A DNA stretch of 64,000 bases, taken from the NCBI RefSeq assembly GCF_001540865.1, contig NC_033625.1, positions 13,734,866-13,798,865 on the forward strand. Reading direction: 5' to 3'. Shown here piece after piece: positions 46,914-59,943 of this stretch. The DNA comes from Ananas comosus (Eukaryota > Streptophyta > Magnoliopsida > Poales > Bromeliaceae). The notes under the pieces are model-generated. The model had not been told where the DNA came from and searched no databases. It saw nothing but the letters and a program-made list of their open reading frames with translations. Position numbers and translations under genes: made by a program. The number at the start of each line of letters is the position of its first letter. Positions within the stretch are counted from its first letter, which is position 1.

Positions 46914-49900
46914 TTGATCCACAAACTTTTCATTATGGAGGATTCAGTGAAACCTTTCATTTTTTATGGTCGTAATTTTAAAAGGTGGCAGAATCAAATG
47001 AGATTCTGGCTCACCATCCTTGGGCTGGTTTTTCCTATCTTGGATTTTGCCGAGAATGGCAATGGACCTGCACTTGAAGGTGCAATCCAGACTGTGGTCA
47101 ATAGACCGGTTACTCGAAGCCAAACCCAGGCTGGATCCACTTCTCCCTCCACTGAAACTGCAACTACATCTACACCTGCAACTGCACCTTCTGTTGACCC
47201 TAACATGATCAACTATCTCTATTTAAACCGAATTCTCAGTACCCTATCTGACAAATTGTATGACATCTATTGTAGTGCTAAAACAGCTAGGAAACTTTGG
47301 ACATCCTTAGAAAACAAATATCGTCAGGTTGATCCTATCCAGAAGAGATACTAGGCGTCAGATCTAATTAAATTTAAGTTAGTAGGTAATAAGTTTATGT
47401 CTGGCCAACTTCATGATTTTGAGCATATAGTTGAGCAACTTAAATCTAGTGGTATAGATCTTGATGAGAGTTTCTTAGTTGTTGCCTTTATAGATAAGTT
47501 GCCACCCTGTTGGTTGAATCATGCAAATAATCTTAACCGCAATCAAAGAGAGCTATCCCTGAATTATGTTCTAAGATCCATTAGGATAGAAGAGTCGAAC
47601 CGAGCTAGGGATAAGAAGCCTAGTGAACCTACAAGCCAAGCCAACCTAGTAGACCATCCCAAAAAATAAAGGTAAAAACTTTCAGCCTCGCCCGAACTTT
47701 AAGAAGAAGCCTTTCCACCATAGGAAGTTCAACCCAAACTTTAAAAAATCTAAATCTGAGGGAAATGGAAGCAACTCTGGTTGCTTTGTGTGTGCGAAGA
47801 CAAATCACTTTATAAAAAATTACTACTTCCGCAAGACTCGACCTTCCGTACCAAAGAAGAAGAAGGAAGCTCCACCTGAGCGCCAGATGAATATGCTGAT
47901 TGTTGGTTCTGACCCTTCTGACTCCACTATTAGGTTAGGATCTAGTTTACCTAAAGGTAATCTTGCCAATAGTTCTTTTGATTGGTGGATATATAGTGGA
48001 GCTAATGTTCATGCTTGTTCTGATCGTTTGTGGTTTTCCACCTATTAGGACTCATGTAGAGAATCAGTGAACATGGGGAATGCAGCCTCTTTTCACGTGC
48101 GAGCGACAGGTCAAGTTGACTTGAAGCTGACCTCCGGAAAGACCTAACCTTGCACGAAGTCCACCATGTTCCCGACCTTAGGAAGAATTTGATTACTGGT
48201 TCTCTCTTAGTACAGCAAGGTTTTAAGTTAGTTTTTGAATGTAATAGAATAGTCATAACAAAAGGTGTGAACTTTGTAAGGAAATATTTTTTTAGTGATG
48301 GTTTGTTTAAATTATCTGTATCTTTTCCTACTATGAATGAAAATGCTCTTATTTTAAATGTTAGTTTTCCTAATATTTGGCATGGAAGATTGGGACATGT
48401 GAATTTTAATACTATCAAAAGATTGATGTATCTTGATTTGATTCCTAAATCTGATTTACCTGATCATAAATGTGAAATATGTGTGCAAGCTAAGGAGCCT
48501 AGAAAATCATTTAAATTTGTAGATAGAGATTGTGGTATTTTAGAATTGGTGCGCAGTGATGTTTGTGATGGAAGTAGACCTAGTAGAGGTGAAATAAGTA
48601 TATATTTTATGACATTTATAGATGATCATTCAAAGTATTCTTATGTTTACTTGATCAAATCAAAAGATAAGGTTTTAAGCAGATTTAAAATTTATAAGGC
48701 TGAGTTTGAAAATCAATTAGATAAGAAAATTAAGATTTTTGATATTTGATCAAGGTGGTGAATATACTTTAAATGAGATGAATGCATTTTGTTAAGAATT
48801 TGGAATTGTACATCAAGTGACTGCACCTTATACGCCTCAATCTAATGGAGTTGCTGAATGTAAGAATAGAACTTTGATGGACATGGTGAACTCGATAATT
48901 ATTAGTTCAGGCGCCCCCAAGAACTTGTGGGGGCAAGCTTTGATTTCTGCATGTATGATCTTAAATAAAATTTCCCACAAGAATTCTAATATGTCTCTCT
49001 ATAAGCTTTGGAAAAGTAGCAAGTCTAATCTGAATTATTTTAAAGTGTGGGGGTGCCTAACTAAAGTGAAGATATCTAAAAATAAGAAGAGAAAGATTGG
49101 ACCTAAGACTGTGGATACTGTTTTTGTGGGTTGTGCACAATATAGCAATGCAAATAGACTTTTGGTGGTGAATTATGAAATTAGTGAGATTTCTAACAAT
49201 ACTATTATAGAGGATATAGAGATACAGTGTACTTTGAAGATATGTTTTCTTTTAAGACTGGAGTAGATAGACCTATTCCAGCTGAACCTATAGGTAGCTT
49301 TAGTAGACCTAGAGTTAGTGAACCTATAGGAGAGAATGAACCTAGAAGAAGTAAGCATCCTAGAGTAGTGAAAATTTTTGGAGATGATTTTTGTGTACTG
49401 CTAATAGAAGATACTATATCTACCTTTGACCAAGCTATGAAGTCTGTAGATACATCGTTTTGCAAAGAGGCTATTAATTTTGAGATGCAATCTATTCTAC
49501 AGAATCATACCTGGGAGTTGACAGATTTATCTCTAGTATGTAAGTCTGTAGGTTGTAGATGAATCTTTAAGAAGAAGTTGAGACCAGATGGATCTGTAGA
49601 TAAAATATAAGGCTAGATTAGTGGCACAAAGATTTGTACAGAACCCTGGGGTAGATTACTTTGATGTTTATGCTCCTGTTGCTAGGATTACTTCTATTAG
49701 AGTGTATTATCTTGGCCTCTATCCATGATTTGATTGTTCATCAACTGGATTTAAGATAGCCTTTCTGAATGGTGATTTAGATAAAGAGATTTCTATGAAG
49801 CAACCTAAAGACTTTGTAGTTTCTGGGCATGAGAACAAAATGTTCAAATTGAATAAATCTTTATATGGACTTAAGCAAGCTCTTAAGCAGTGGCATTTGA

Positions 49901-51506
49901 AATTTGATTCTTTGGTTGTATCAAATGGCTTTCATGTGAACATGTCTGATGAATGTGTGTATTCGAAGGAATGTGATGAATAAATAGTGATCTTATGTTT
50001 GTATGTTGATGATATTTTGATTTTTGGTACTAATATGAATGTGATATATGATGTGAAATATTTATAAAATAAAAATTTTGATATGAAAGATCTTGAATAA
50101 GCAAATGTTATTCTCAACATGAAGATAATTAGAAAATCGAAAGAAATTATTATGAGTCAATCCCACTATAGTGAATAGTTGTTGAAAAAGTTTGGATACT
50201 TTGATATTAGACCTATAGTGATGACACCTTATGACTCTAATGTGCATTTTAAGAAAAATAGAGGAGATCCTATAGGTCAAAATAGATATTCATTAATTAC
50301 TGGATCCTTAGGATATCTGGTAGATTACATTAGACCTAATTTGGTTTATACTGTGAATCGATTGAAAAGATATACCCATAATCCAAACAGACAGCATTGG
50401 AATACCTTAGAAAGAGTTTTGAGATATCTAAAGTGAACTATATCCTATGGATTGCATTATACTGATTTTCCTGCAGTATTGGAAGGATATAATGTGCTAA
50501 TTGGATTAGTGATACAACTGATATAAAGTCGACTATTAGATTTATTTTTCTCTTAGGAGGAGCAGCTATTTCTTGGAAGTCAACTAAACAATCCCTTGAT
50601 TGCTAGAAGTATTATGGAATCTGAACTCATAGCTTTGGACACCACTGTAGCAGAAGCTAAGTGGATTAGAGAGTTTCTTTATGATTTGCCACTGATGGAG
50701 CGACCTTTAGCACCTATATGTATTCATTGTGATTGTAGATCTGCAATAGATAAGTGTGTCCGAGAGAATGTGGAGACTAAAATGAATAGATTTATGAAAA
50801 TGAGACATAAGTTCATTCGATAGAATTTGAAAGAAAATATGATTGCATTGGAATTTGTGAGATTTGCGAAGAATTTGGCTGATCGACTTACGAAGGGATT
50901 ATCTAGGACAGTGATCTTAGAATCGTCGAGGAAGATGGGGGCTTAGCTCATAAGAAGTTACCGGCGATGGCAACCCAACCTGTTGCAGGTTTAATAGGTA
51001 GAAACAAATCGAACAGGTAGCTGTGAGAAGCACTGGTTTTATATTCTCATCTCTATGGCGACAGTGCTCATATCTGCAAGTGGATAGGAGGGGCATTGGC
51101 TCTGAATGGTTCTGATACCTATAAGGCAGGGTTTGACTTTGCAGATAACCTTTGAGGACCTACTATATGTGTGGAATCGTGAGGCAGCGATAATGAGAAG
51201 AGGGTGGTTCCCTAAAACACACATGAAGCAATACTAGCGCATGACCATAAAAGCGCTCACCCGCTTAGAATCTAAACGGCTGTACCATGTGTGCAGTTTG
51301 TGAAAATCCGATTCACCTGCCTTGGTTCAAAGCGTAGTCCACCATTGTGCCATCAGATATACATTGACAAACACTAAGTGAAGGTTCAAACCCGAAAGGT
51401 ACCTTTGCCGAATACGTGGTATAAGAGATCTAGCATTCTTTTGAATTGTTTTGAATTTCTGTTCTATTTACTTTCTTTATTTGAAGTTTTAAATCATGTG
51501 GGGGAA
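46914..51506 (+). pseudogene. Decayed Ty1/copia gag-pol
   Basis: Domains in copia order, broken by stops and frameshifts. Gag starts at the ATG at 46935 (NFKRWQNQMRFWLT). The zinc knuckle at about 47784 reads C-x2-C-x4-H with the last Cys changed to Tyr (HFIKNYYF). The protease WWIDSGA motif at about 47984 has Asp changed to Tyr (WWIYSGA). The integrase HHCC zone is at 48380-48500 (HGRLGHVN, CEICVQAK), followed by TAPYTPQSNGVAE at 48817. In reverse transcriptase, YVDD is at 50002-50013. The RNase H region is 50400-50900, ending with LADRLTKG. A purine tract GTGGGGGAA precedes the 3' LTR. No 5' LTR or primer site is seen, so the left end is truncated. Confidence 0.9.
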
Positions 51507-51786
51507 TGTTAGATTTTATTGAATTTTTGGTGATTTAAAACTTCATGAGCCTCTTGGGCAGCCCAATACTTAATGGACCTTGCCTAAGAAGCCAACTTAG
51601 GTTTCCACATGTGAGGATTAGTTCCACATTGGAAACTAAAAGTGTGTTGTTTGTATTTATATTTTTTTTATTCTCAAGTTAGTTGCTTGGAAGAAAATGA
51701 GAGTTATGCTCTCGACTAAACACACGCACACGAGCACGAGCACGAGACGAGCCGAGCCAGCAGGGTGGCGGCACGTGGCCGAAACA
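51507..51786 (+). mobile_element. 3' LTR of the copia element (right end approximate)
   Basis: Begins TGTTAGATTTTATTG right after the purine tract GTGGGGGAA. The end is uncertain; CCGAAACA near 51786 is the best candidate because a CACTA remnant starts soon after. Confidence 0.5.
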
Positions 51787-51919
51787 AATGCCATTATAAT
51801 TTTTACCGATCCTACCAATAACGGCAATTGTCATAATTGCTGCAAAACTATTTAGCGACAATTATAATTGTCGGGAATTTAAAATATAATTGCCACTAAA
51901 ACTCAATTTTGTTGTAGTG
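51787..51919. mobile_element. Terminal fragment of the 6.3-kb CACTA family
   Basis: AGCGACAATTATAATTG and similar subterminal repeats end at AATTTTGTTGTAGTG (51905-51919), the same terminus as the element at 10230-16514. The other end is absent. Confidence 0.7.
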
Positions 51920-51951
51920 TACTTGGAGTTGGATTCAAAGTTAATGCCACT

Positions 51952-54784
51952 TGTAATGTACAGGATTTTAATATAAAGGTAAATATAAATAAAAATAGTA
52001 TGAGATACTATTTTTATTTCACTTAAAGAAGTAAAATATAAGTTGGAAGTGACTTGTTCTGAAATTAGAATGAAAACAGAAAATTTAGAATTTTCTGTTT
52101 GAAACGGGGCTGATATTTTAGCAGAAAATTTACAGTGTCAGAAAATTATGAAAATCTGAAAATATGTCGAAATTATTTTTATGAGACTAGATTTAAAGTT
52201 TCATGTCATTCTGACGCCCGGAAGGTGGAAAATAAAATCTGACTACTATCTGCTAGAGATTTTCGTTCGGTAGAGTTTTCGGTGACCAAAAATGGTCCAA
52301 ACTAGGAAGTTAAGATATCTTTCTTCTTGTTAAGTAAAACCGAGTCTGACTGTCAAATTTGAGTATAAACGGACATTCAGAAGGGCTCCGGCGAAAAGTA
52401 TCAGATTCTTACCTGCTAAACTGATAATTGTAATAGTGTTTTGGGGGCCTATATATATGTAGCAATGGCTTTCTCTTTTGTCTAGTGCAACCCGAGAGTG
52501 AGAGGGAGAAGCAAATATTCTCTCTTTCTCTCTAGCTTTCACTTCTCTATCCCTCTTTTGTGATCTCTCCACCAAAGAGAGGAATTGGAGAAGGAGTTGG
52601 AGAAGAAGCTTGGTGGAGAAGAAGGCTTGAAGTTGAGCTACTACCTCTTCTTCTTTTTTAGCTCAAGGAAAGGAAAGCTTGTGAGGTAAGCTTCATGAAC
52701 CTCTAATGGTGAATAGCTAGGGTTTGGTTTATATACCATAGAAATGGATCTAGATGAAACCTTAGATGCTAGTAGGTTGCTATTTGCATGAATCAAAGGC
52801 TTGTATGGCTATTCTTGCAATAGTTGCATCTTAGGGTTTAAAAAAAGGGCTTTTGTTGTTTGAGGGTTTTGATCTAATATAACCCTTGGGTTCTCTAATT
52901 GAAGGTTAAAGGAGAGCCCTAAACAACTTTAGGTTGAAAATCGGAGTGCGTTCGATGATCGTTTGCGAGTTCGAACCGAACCGGACAACTTGTGCCGCGG
53001 TAGGTCGATTGCAAGTGACTACAAGCAATCGGAGAGCGTTGCAAGGTGGGTTGTGCTCACCGAAGATATTAACTCACTTCCATGTCGAAGTGAAGTGTTA
53101 ATTATCATTGATGCATATATGGTGGTTAGTTGTAAAACATATGAATGCATGAGATGAATGCTATGTTAGACTATCATTGGATGATAATGATGATGTATGG
53201 TTACTGTTGATGCATATACATATATTTGGTAGGTTGTACATGATAATATGAGTGTAGGAATCATATTATACTTGATGTTGTTACCTACCATGAGATGCTA
53301 TATGGATGCAGGAGAAGAAATATACATGTTAACATATTGTGGAATATGCTAGAGGATATACATGCATGATGACATGTTGTAGCATGTGTTAGATTCATGA
53401 AGATGTGAATTTTGGTCGATAACTCTAGGTTGATTAGAGAATTCGACATTAGAAAATAAGAACATATGAAATCTATAATACTCGATATGGATAAGTAGGA
53501 TGTCAAGTAGATCGAGTGGCGTTTGGAACTAGTGTAGTAGAAGCACTATGACCTGTCTAGTAGACAGGGTATCCTCAGTAGACGATGATTGAATCATACT
53601 CACTTAGTCTGTTTTCACTTGGGGTGGTCGCTCCACACAAGCAGTGAGCTCCGGAGTCATCACACTATGGGTAAGAAGAACCTACTCAGCAGGCGGTCTC
53701 GGTATGCGAGTGCAGATTCTCCTCACCTATGAGATTTTGAGAAGTGAGTCGGGGCGTAACCTTCGAGTTAGCCAGTTAGACTGGGTGATGAGCATATGAA
53801 TCCCAGCAGAGTGGAGCAGAGTGGATTCGGTATCCCAGTAGAGTGGATTTGGTATCCCAGTTTAGTGGATCTAAGGCTGAGGTACATGTGAGACCTCCTT
53901 CACCTTGAGCCTGGCTTTACGCGGTATTCCGCGAATGATTGACTCAAGACCGAGTCGAGTGGATAGCTTTATAAAAGTAGATGAAACCTTGTGAGCAAAC
54001 AGTAAATGTAGATGAAACCTTATGAGCAGAATTGTAATTGACATGAATCTAAGATAGTGAAAAACTTAGAAGTCAATTGGATGAGCTGTGGATAGCGAGA
54101 CAGAAAGTAGAAGCAGTTGATCTACTTATATTGCTGCACGTTGAGTTGCATGACTTACATTGATGCATGTTGAGTTGCACGATTTGCATTGTTGCATGTT
54201 GCGAGGCATGAACATGATAACTGTTAGTTGCATAAAGTATATGATGATATATATGTGGATATCTGTTGGACTAACATGTTTGCAGTGCCTCTTTCGGACC
54301 TGGTGGGTCGAGCTCTTCCCTTGGGTGACCGTACCCACTGGGAACTATATTTATATAGTTCTCACCCCATATTATTTTGGGGGATTTCAGGTTCACACGC
54401 GAGCGGCGCTGCGGTGCGAGAAAAGGGCGTAGCTTCGTAGATAGCGCCCTACCACAGAGACCAGTAATAGCATTGCCCCAAGTCGGCCTAGCTATGGGTT
54501 GTAGAAAAGAAGAAAACAATGTGTAATAATATCGATTGTATTTGGAAGAAAAGAAAACGAAAATAAATATCTAAAAAGCATGTGTTGTGAATGCTTGTAA
54601 TAACTTAGTTGTTTTATGTTATTGATACCTTCCTTATGCAATCATGTATGAATGTTGTTCCTGGTTGGAACCTCGTGATTTGTATTGATTGTGACGCCGA
54701 GGACGTTCAGGAAAAACTCAGTTCATTCGGTGGTCTGTTGGCGTGCCCGAATCCGACCAAATAGGCGGGTCTCGAGGCGTGACA
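51952..54784 (+). mobile_element. 2.8-kb solo LTR (gypsy-type)
   Basis: Starts TGTAATGTACAGG and ends CTCGAGGCGTGACA, with an exact 5-bp duplication CCACT at 51947-51951 and 54785-54789 and no internal sequence, so it is a solo LTR left by recombination. A GGCCTATATATATGTAG promoter-like box is at about 52446-52462. The GGCGTGACA end is common in long plant Ty3/gypsy LTRs. Several short open frames inside are not genes. Confidence 0.85.
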
Positions 54785-54789
54785 CCACT

Positions 54790-55532
54790 GATTTACATCT
54801 ATCGTGCTATGCTGAAATTTTTCAGGAATTGATTTTATTCGTCGATCGAAACGAATTTCTCCGTATGATTCTAATAGGGGAGTCCAGAAGAGCCACGCGT
54901 GAATTCTAGCTGATTGAAATTTGCTCCTAGCTCAATTTGAAGGGATATTATTTTCTAATTGGACTAATTGGATCCTGAAGTTGAATTCGTTCGAAATGTT
55001 AACTTTTGTTGGACACTCTATTCAAGTTTTAATTTCATTACCTTCGGCAGGAATTTTTACATTTTCGCATCACTTCCCTTTTACTTGGAGTTAGGGGAAG
55101 GTACTTGAGGAGTCTAAGTCAACCAGTTTAGATTAGCGAATAAGGTGGGTTAATATTGACCGAATACTTCGGAATCCCTCCTAAGTTGTAGAGAATTTCA
55201 GCACTCTTTAATTGTATCATGTTATCATATTAGTAGCTCGAATTTAAACATTTGCATAAGTTTAAATGAAATATGAATTTGGAGCATGATTTAGTAATTT
55301 TAGATAAATTTTTACATATTGAACTGGGACTTAACTTAGAAGAAAACTCATTAAACCTACACATGTCACTTTTCGAGAATGCTAACAGATTTAGTTTCAG
55401 GAGCTATTTTTACTCTTGTATCACTGCTGTTACTGCGAGGTAGATGCTTAGTTTAGTGTAGGGTGTTACATCCTCCCCTCCTAAAAGAAGTTTAGTCCTC
55501 TAAACTTAACACACCTTAGCTCTCGAAGAGTT
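54790..55532 (-). mobile_element. Minus-strand gypsy LTR start and polypurine tract
   Basis: On the minus strand an LTR starts TGTAACACCC at 55470, preceded by the purine tract TTTTAGGAGGGGAGGA (55486-55471). The LTR runs left to at least 54790 and continues beyond the solo LTR at 51952, which is nested in it. 55487-55532 is internal DNA (pol 3' end) that resumes at 58232. Confidence 0.65.
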
Positions 55533-58226
55533 TGTTAGAAAATAACCGGCACATTAGAAAAACGCAGCGGAAAATAATTTTGCACTTTTAATTTTTTTCG
55601 GAAGCCAAATACATATCACATATGAAAACCGAAAACTAATAAATCAAACAGTTGCCGGCGGATCATTCTCATGTTACTATGTAAAAATTTAATCTAAACA
55701 AAACTCTTTATGTTTAGAGATCTTATCGTGGATGAGTTAAGGTCTATTAATCTACTGTACGATAGAAACTGAATATGACGAGCAGAGGTTCCGATTAGCC
55801 GCGCACATGCCCGGCCTCTACGCATATTCACACGGAATCGGCGACCCGATCAAGCTTCGTCTCACGAACCAGATGAGTCACGGACCATCTGGACGGTGCT
55901 AGCAATCCCTCATGATCCACCAGTCGATGAAAAGTAGAGAAGTTGATCGGAGAGAAAATACGTGCGCGCGAGAGAAATCAGAGAGAGATTGATTTCGATA
56001 TGTATATGCATCTAAATTCATTATGCATCTCTTTAATTAAGATGCATGGCACCTTAATTAAAATTCCTCCATAGGTACGGCATCATATGCCGTACGGCTC
56101 TTCTTTTATTTATTTATTTATTTATTTTTTTAACTAACTTATTGTATACGCATACATCACTACAACAAAAATGGTCTATAGCGACACTTTTAAATGTAGG
56201 TACATGTCAAAAAAATGCTGCTAGCTAAAATTACCGACACTTTTGAAAAGTGTTGCTATATGTGGGGTCGCTAGGTATATAGTGACAGTTAAAGAGTGTC
56301 GCTATAACCTAAAAGAGTGCTGCTAATTTATCAACACTTATTTAAGCATTTAGCAATCGCCGAAATTCTATCTCGTTGGCTGCGGTGGCGGAGGAGGACG
56401 ACAGGAAAGGCTCTTCGCCTAGAATTTCAGTGAATTGAGTGAAGAGAGAAGAAAAAATGGTAATTGATTTTTCTTTTTTTATTCTTTTCTGTTTGTAATC
56501 GGGCCAAATGGACTGGGTGTGGTGGGTTGAGTAGAGTAATCTTTTATTTTTGGTTGGATTGGGCTTTATATTTAGGCATTAGTAGATGTTTTTTTAAGTT
56601 TTAGCATAAATGGGACACTTACTCAAAAGTGTCCCAAACATGTGTCCCTATAACCTAATTCTGTTGTAGTGCATATATATAATATAAATCTATATATGTA
56701 TATATAGAATCTTATTTCATAAAATCTTATCTAATAAGATTTTTCTCTCTCTCCAATAAAATTTAATAATTAAATATTCATACTTATCCAACTAAATCAA
56801 ATCTAGTAAAAATCTTATCTTGTAAGATATTATGAATATTTAATTATTCTCTAATCCAATTAGAGATAAATATTAATCTCTCCAATATTTAATTAGATCT
56901 TATCTAATTTTGATCTTATCCAATAAGATTACTTACTAATATTTAAATCTCATTTAAATATCTTTTATGATTAAATATTATCCACTAATCTAATTAGAGA
57001 TAAATTTAAATCTTGCACATAATTCTCAAACTGATTCTGAGATCCTAATCTAATTAGGACTATCAGTTATAACCGAATAGAATAATTAAATTTAATTTAA
57101 TTAAGCAGCTTCCTTTTATTTTCATCGCTAGCTTACACTAAACTCTTTAGTGAACGACTCTCATCCAAACGATTCGGGTGCACACAATTCCTAATGTGTG
57201 CGACCGCATAGGTTCATTACCATTCGGTAGTGGAGCTCAACATCAAACTCTTTGATATTTAATTAGAACTCTTCTAATCAATAAATAAGAACAATTCAAT
57301 TCGAATCATTCATATTCTGTCACCTTGCGTGAGTGACACTTAGCAGTATATCACGGCAATCCAAAATGGTGATGAAAAATTAACATTTTTGTTTACAGTT
57401 ACTATGTGATTAATTCCTTCCAACATACAATGTCGCAATCGAACTAAGGTTATGGTTACTCGCCAAACCTTATCATTCGACCATATAACTAGAATATCTG
57501 AAATCAACTCAATATGGTAACACAGTTAGAAACTCTTTCCACATACCATGTACCCTGGCCAGGGGTTTTCCAAGTCGAGTCCGATAGACTACATAGGACA
57601 TTCTCCCTCGTCATTGAGAGTGTTAGATCCCTTATTGCGCATTCACATGCCTTCTCGTATAAATCACTATGGCAAATCAGTACCGAATATAGACCCGTGT
57701 CTAGAGTCTAAATATTAGTACTGTCAAACGGTAGCAACCTATACGTGAAGCAACTATGATGCCTCAGGTTTGAGGAGTACTTCACACAACTGTAGCAATG
57801 AATTTGTCTCTGGCGAGCATAGAATCATGTGACTGTTCAACTAAATAGTCACGCTCAGTGTACTTATTCTCTAACAAGCACCTGTATGCTTGTTCTAGTG
57901 TCTCTACACTAGTAACTTGAGATTCGTCACCTCAATTAGAAACATAGCATACACCGGCCTATCCAGAATATCACCGTCCCTGTAATATACTTCTGGCTAG
58001 GAGCATTTAAAAAGTCTTGTATAGAAAAGTACATATCTCAAATTCCTAACTCTTAGGAATATGTCTTTTCAAACAAAGACCCTATGGACAATTCATGTCA
58101 ATATTGTACTGCTATAAAATAGATATGAATAGATTATCTGCCTTTATATTATAAATTATAAATAATTAATATATAAATACCGTTAAGCCAGTGTCACCAA
58201 ATTCGCTTTTGGGCATATAACTAACA
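55533..58226. mobile_element. 2.7-kb solo LTR with a MITE inside
   Basis: Ends TGTTAGAAAATAACC and CATATAACTAACA (inverted TGTTAG/CTAACA), with an exact 5-bp duplication GAGTT at 55528-55532 and 58227-58231. It interrupts the gypsy element in the pol 3' end. It is AT-rich at 56690-57060. A CACTA-type MITE (56158-56671) is nested in it. Superfamily and orientation are not determined. The open frame at 57514 is not a gene. Confidence 0.8.
56158..56671. mobile_element. CACTA-like MITE, 514 bp
   Basis: CACTACAACAAAAATGG to CTGTTGTAGTG with an exact 3-bp duplication CAT at 56155-56157 and 56672-56674. It is the same length as the copy at 59427. Confidence 0.9.
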
Positions 58227-58231
58227 GAGTT

Positions 58232-58735
58232 GAGGGTGCTTCTTCCTCATCTGCTCTTCAAGTTCCCAAGTAGCTTCTCGTTCAGAATGGTTGCTCCACT
58301 GGACTTTAACATATGAAATGGTCTATCTCCTCAAAACTTGCTCCTTTCGGTTCACAATACGTACCGGCTGTTCGTCATAAGATAGATCCTCTCTATGCTG
58401 CAAAGTTTCCGGCTCCACATCGTGGCTCGAATTGTGGACATATTTTCTCAATATAGATACATGAAAGATGTTATGCACTCCAGCTAAAGAAGGCGGTAAG
58501 GCGAGTCTGTATGCTACGTCACCAATTCTTTCAAGTAGCTCAAAATGGCCCACATAACAAGGGCTAAGCGTCCCACGGATTCCAAAGCACATAACACCTC
58601 TTGAAGGTGACACTTTCAAGAAGACATGGTCTCCCACTTCAAACTCGAGCGGTCGTCTTCGATTATCAACGTAGCTCTTCTGCCGACTCTGAGCTGCTCT
58701 GAGATGTTCCTTAATCAATTTGCAATGACCCGACT
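58232..58735 (-). pseudogene. Ty3/gypsy integrase C-terminal fragment
   Basis: The minus-strand frame 58718-58323 encodes the end of a gypsy polyprotein: QSRQKSYVDNRRRPLEFEVGD, then KVSPSRGV, RIGDVAYRLALPP, HNIFHVSILRKY. A stop breaks the frame, after which SNHSEREATWELEEQM (58232-58310) continues to the normal end. It is the pol 3' end of the element whose LTR starts at 55470. The solo LTR at 55533 sits between them. Confidence 0.9.
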
Positions 58736-59426
58736 ATACAATTTAGTTGGTACCTAATAAAGTTTTGTATCGCCTACATAGTATGAATATATCACTATAC
58801 CAAGTGGGGGAATATTGGAATGTCGCCCATTTGATTTATTTAAGGATATCTATAAAGATACAGTCGGTCTATTCAATTCGATCTATAAAGATACGGTAGA
58901 TCTAACGGCTAGGATGTATTTGGACACGTCCTTGATGGACAGACGTGATTTAACATCCTTATATCAAGTTATATATAAATATGTAACATACGGGAGTCCC
59001 GGTCTAGCCCTAATCCTAATTTCCATGACGGCTCCATCTCCGGGAAAGAAGGAATTGGACTCGAAATGTCCTACTCTTTTGCAGATCGTGAACAAGAACG
59101 AATTACAAGCAAGAATCACTGTCTACAATCTGGGTATAGAAATCGAAATCATGGCAGAAGGTACGATCTTAATTTTTTATAAAGTTTAACAACAGGATCA
59201 AGGGACAAATAAAGAGAGTAAAATGTGAAAGTATGAAAGTAATGAGGAAAACACATGAATGTGCTAAGGAGCAAGTGAATAGTAGTGAAAAGACAATGTG
59301 AATTATGATATTGGTAATCATTGCATGTGACTATAACCTGTAAGAGCCAAATTGAGCTCAACAACATAGGTGGTACATTTACTTAATTGTGTGAGGTTAA
59401 TTACAACCATAGCTGATGGCCCTTCG
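58736..59426. other. Retroelement-like, unassigned
   Basis: CCAAGTGGGGGAATATTGGAATG at 58799-58821 looks like a polypurine tract running into an LTR start. The following 370 bases stay open on the plus strand (58815-59189, 124 codons) but contain a GATCTATAAAGATAC repeat and no known domain. I do not call a gene. Confidence 0.35.
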
Positions 59427-59940
59427 CACTACAACAAAAACGGTTTATAGCGATACTTTTAAATGTAGGTACATGTTAAAAAAGTGTTGCTAGCTAAAAT
59501 TACCGACACTTTTAAAAAGTGTTGCTATATGTGGGGTCGCTAGGTATATAGTGACAATTAAAGAGTGTCGCTATAACCTAAAAAAGTGTTGCTAATTTAC
59601 CAACATTTATTTAAGTATTTAGCAAACGCCGAAACTCTATCTTGTTGGCTGCGGTGGCGGAGGAGGATGACAGAAAAGGCTCTTCGTCTAAAATTCCGGT
59701 GGATTGAGTGAAGAGAGAAGAAAAGATGGTAATTGATTTTTCTTTTTTTTTTCTTTTCTGTTTGTAATCGGGTCAAATGGACTGTGTGTGGTGGGTTGAG
59801 TAGAGTAATCTTTTATTTTTGTTGGATTGGGCTTTATATTTAGGCATTAGTAGATATTTTTTTTAAGTTTTAGCATAAATGGGACACTTACTGAAAAGTG
59901 TCCCAAACATGTGTCCCTATAACCTAATTTTGTTGTAGTG
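59427..59940. mobile_element. CACTA-like MITE, 514 bp
   Basis: CACTACAACAAAAACGG to TTGTTGTAGTG, with a 3-bp duplication TCG at 59424-59426 and 59941-59943. Inside are TATAGCGA and TCGCTATA subterminal inverted repeats. Confidence 0.9.
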
Positions 59941-59943
59941 TCG

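Noticed and set aside
58815..59189. 124-codon plus-strand frame
   Set aside because: It begins inside a likely LTR after a purine tract, contains a short internal repeat and no recognisable domain.
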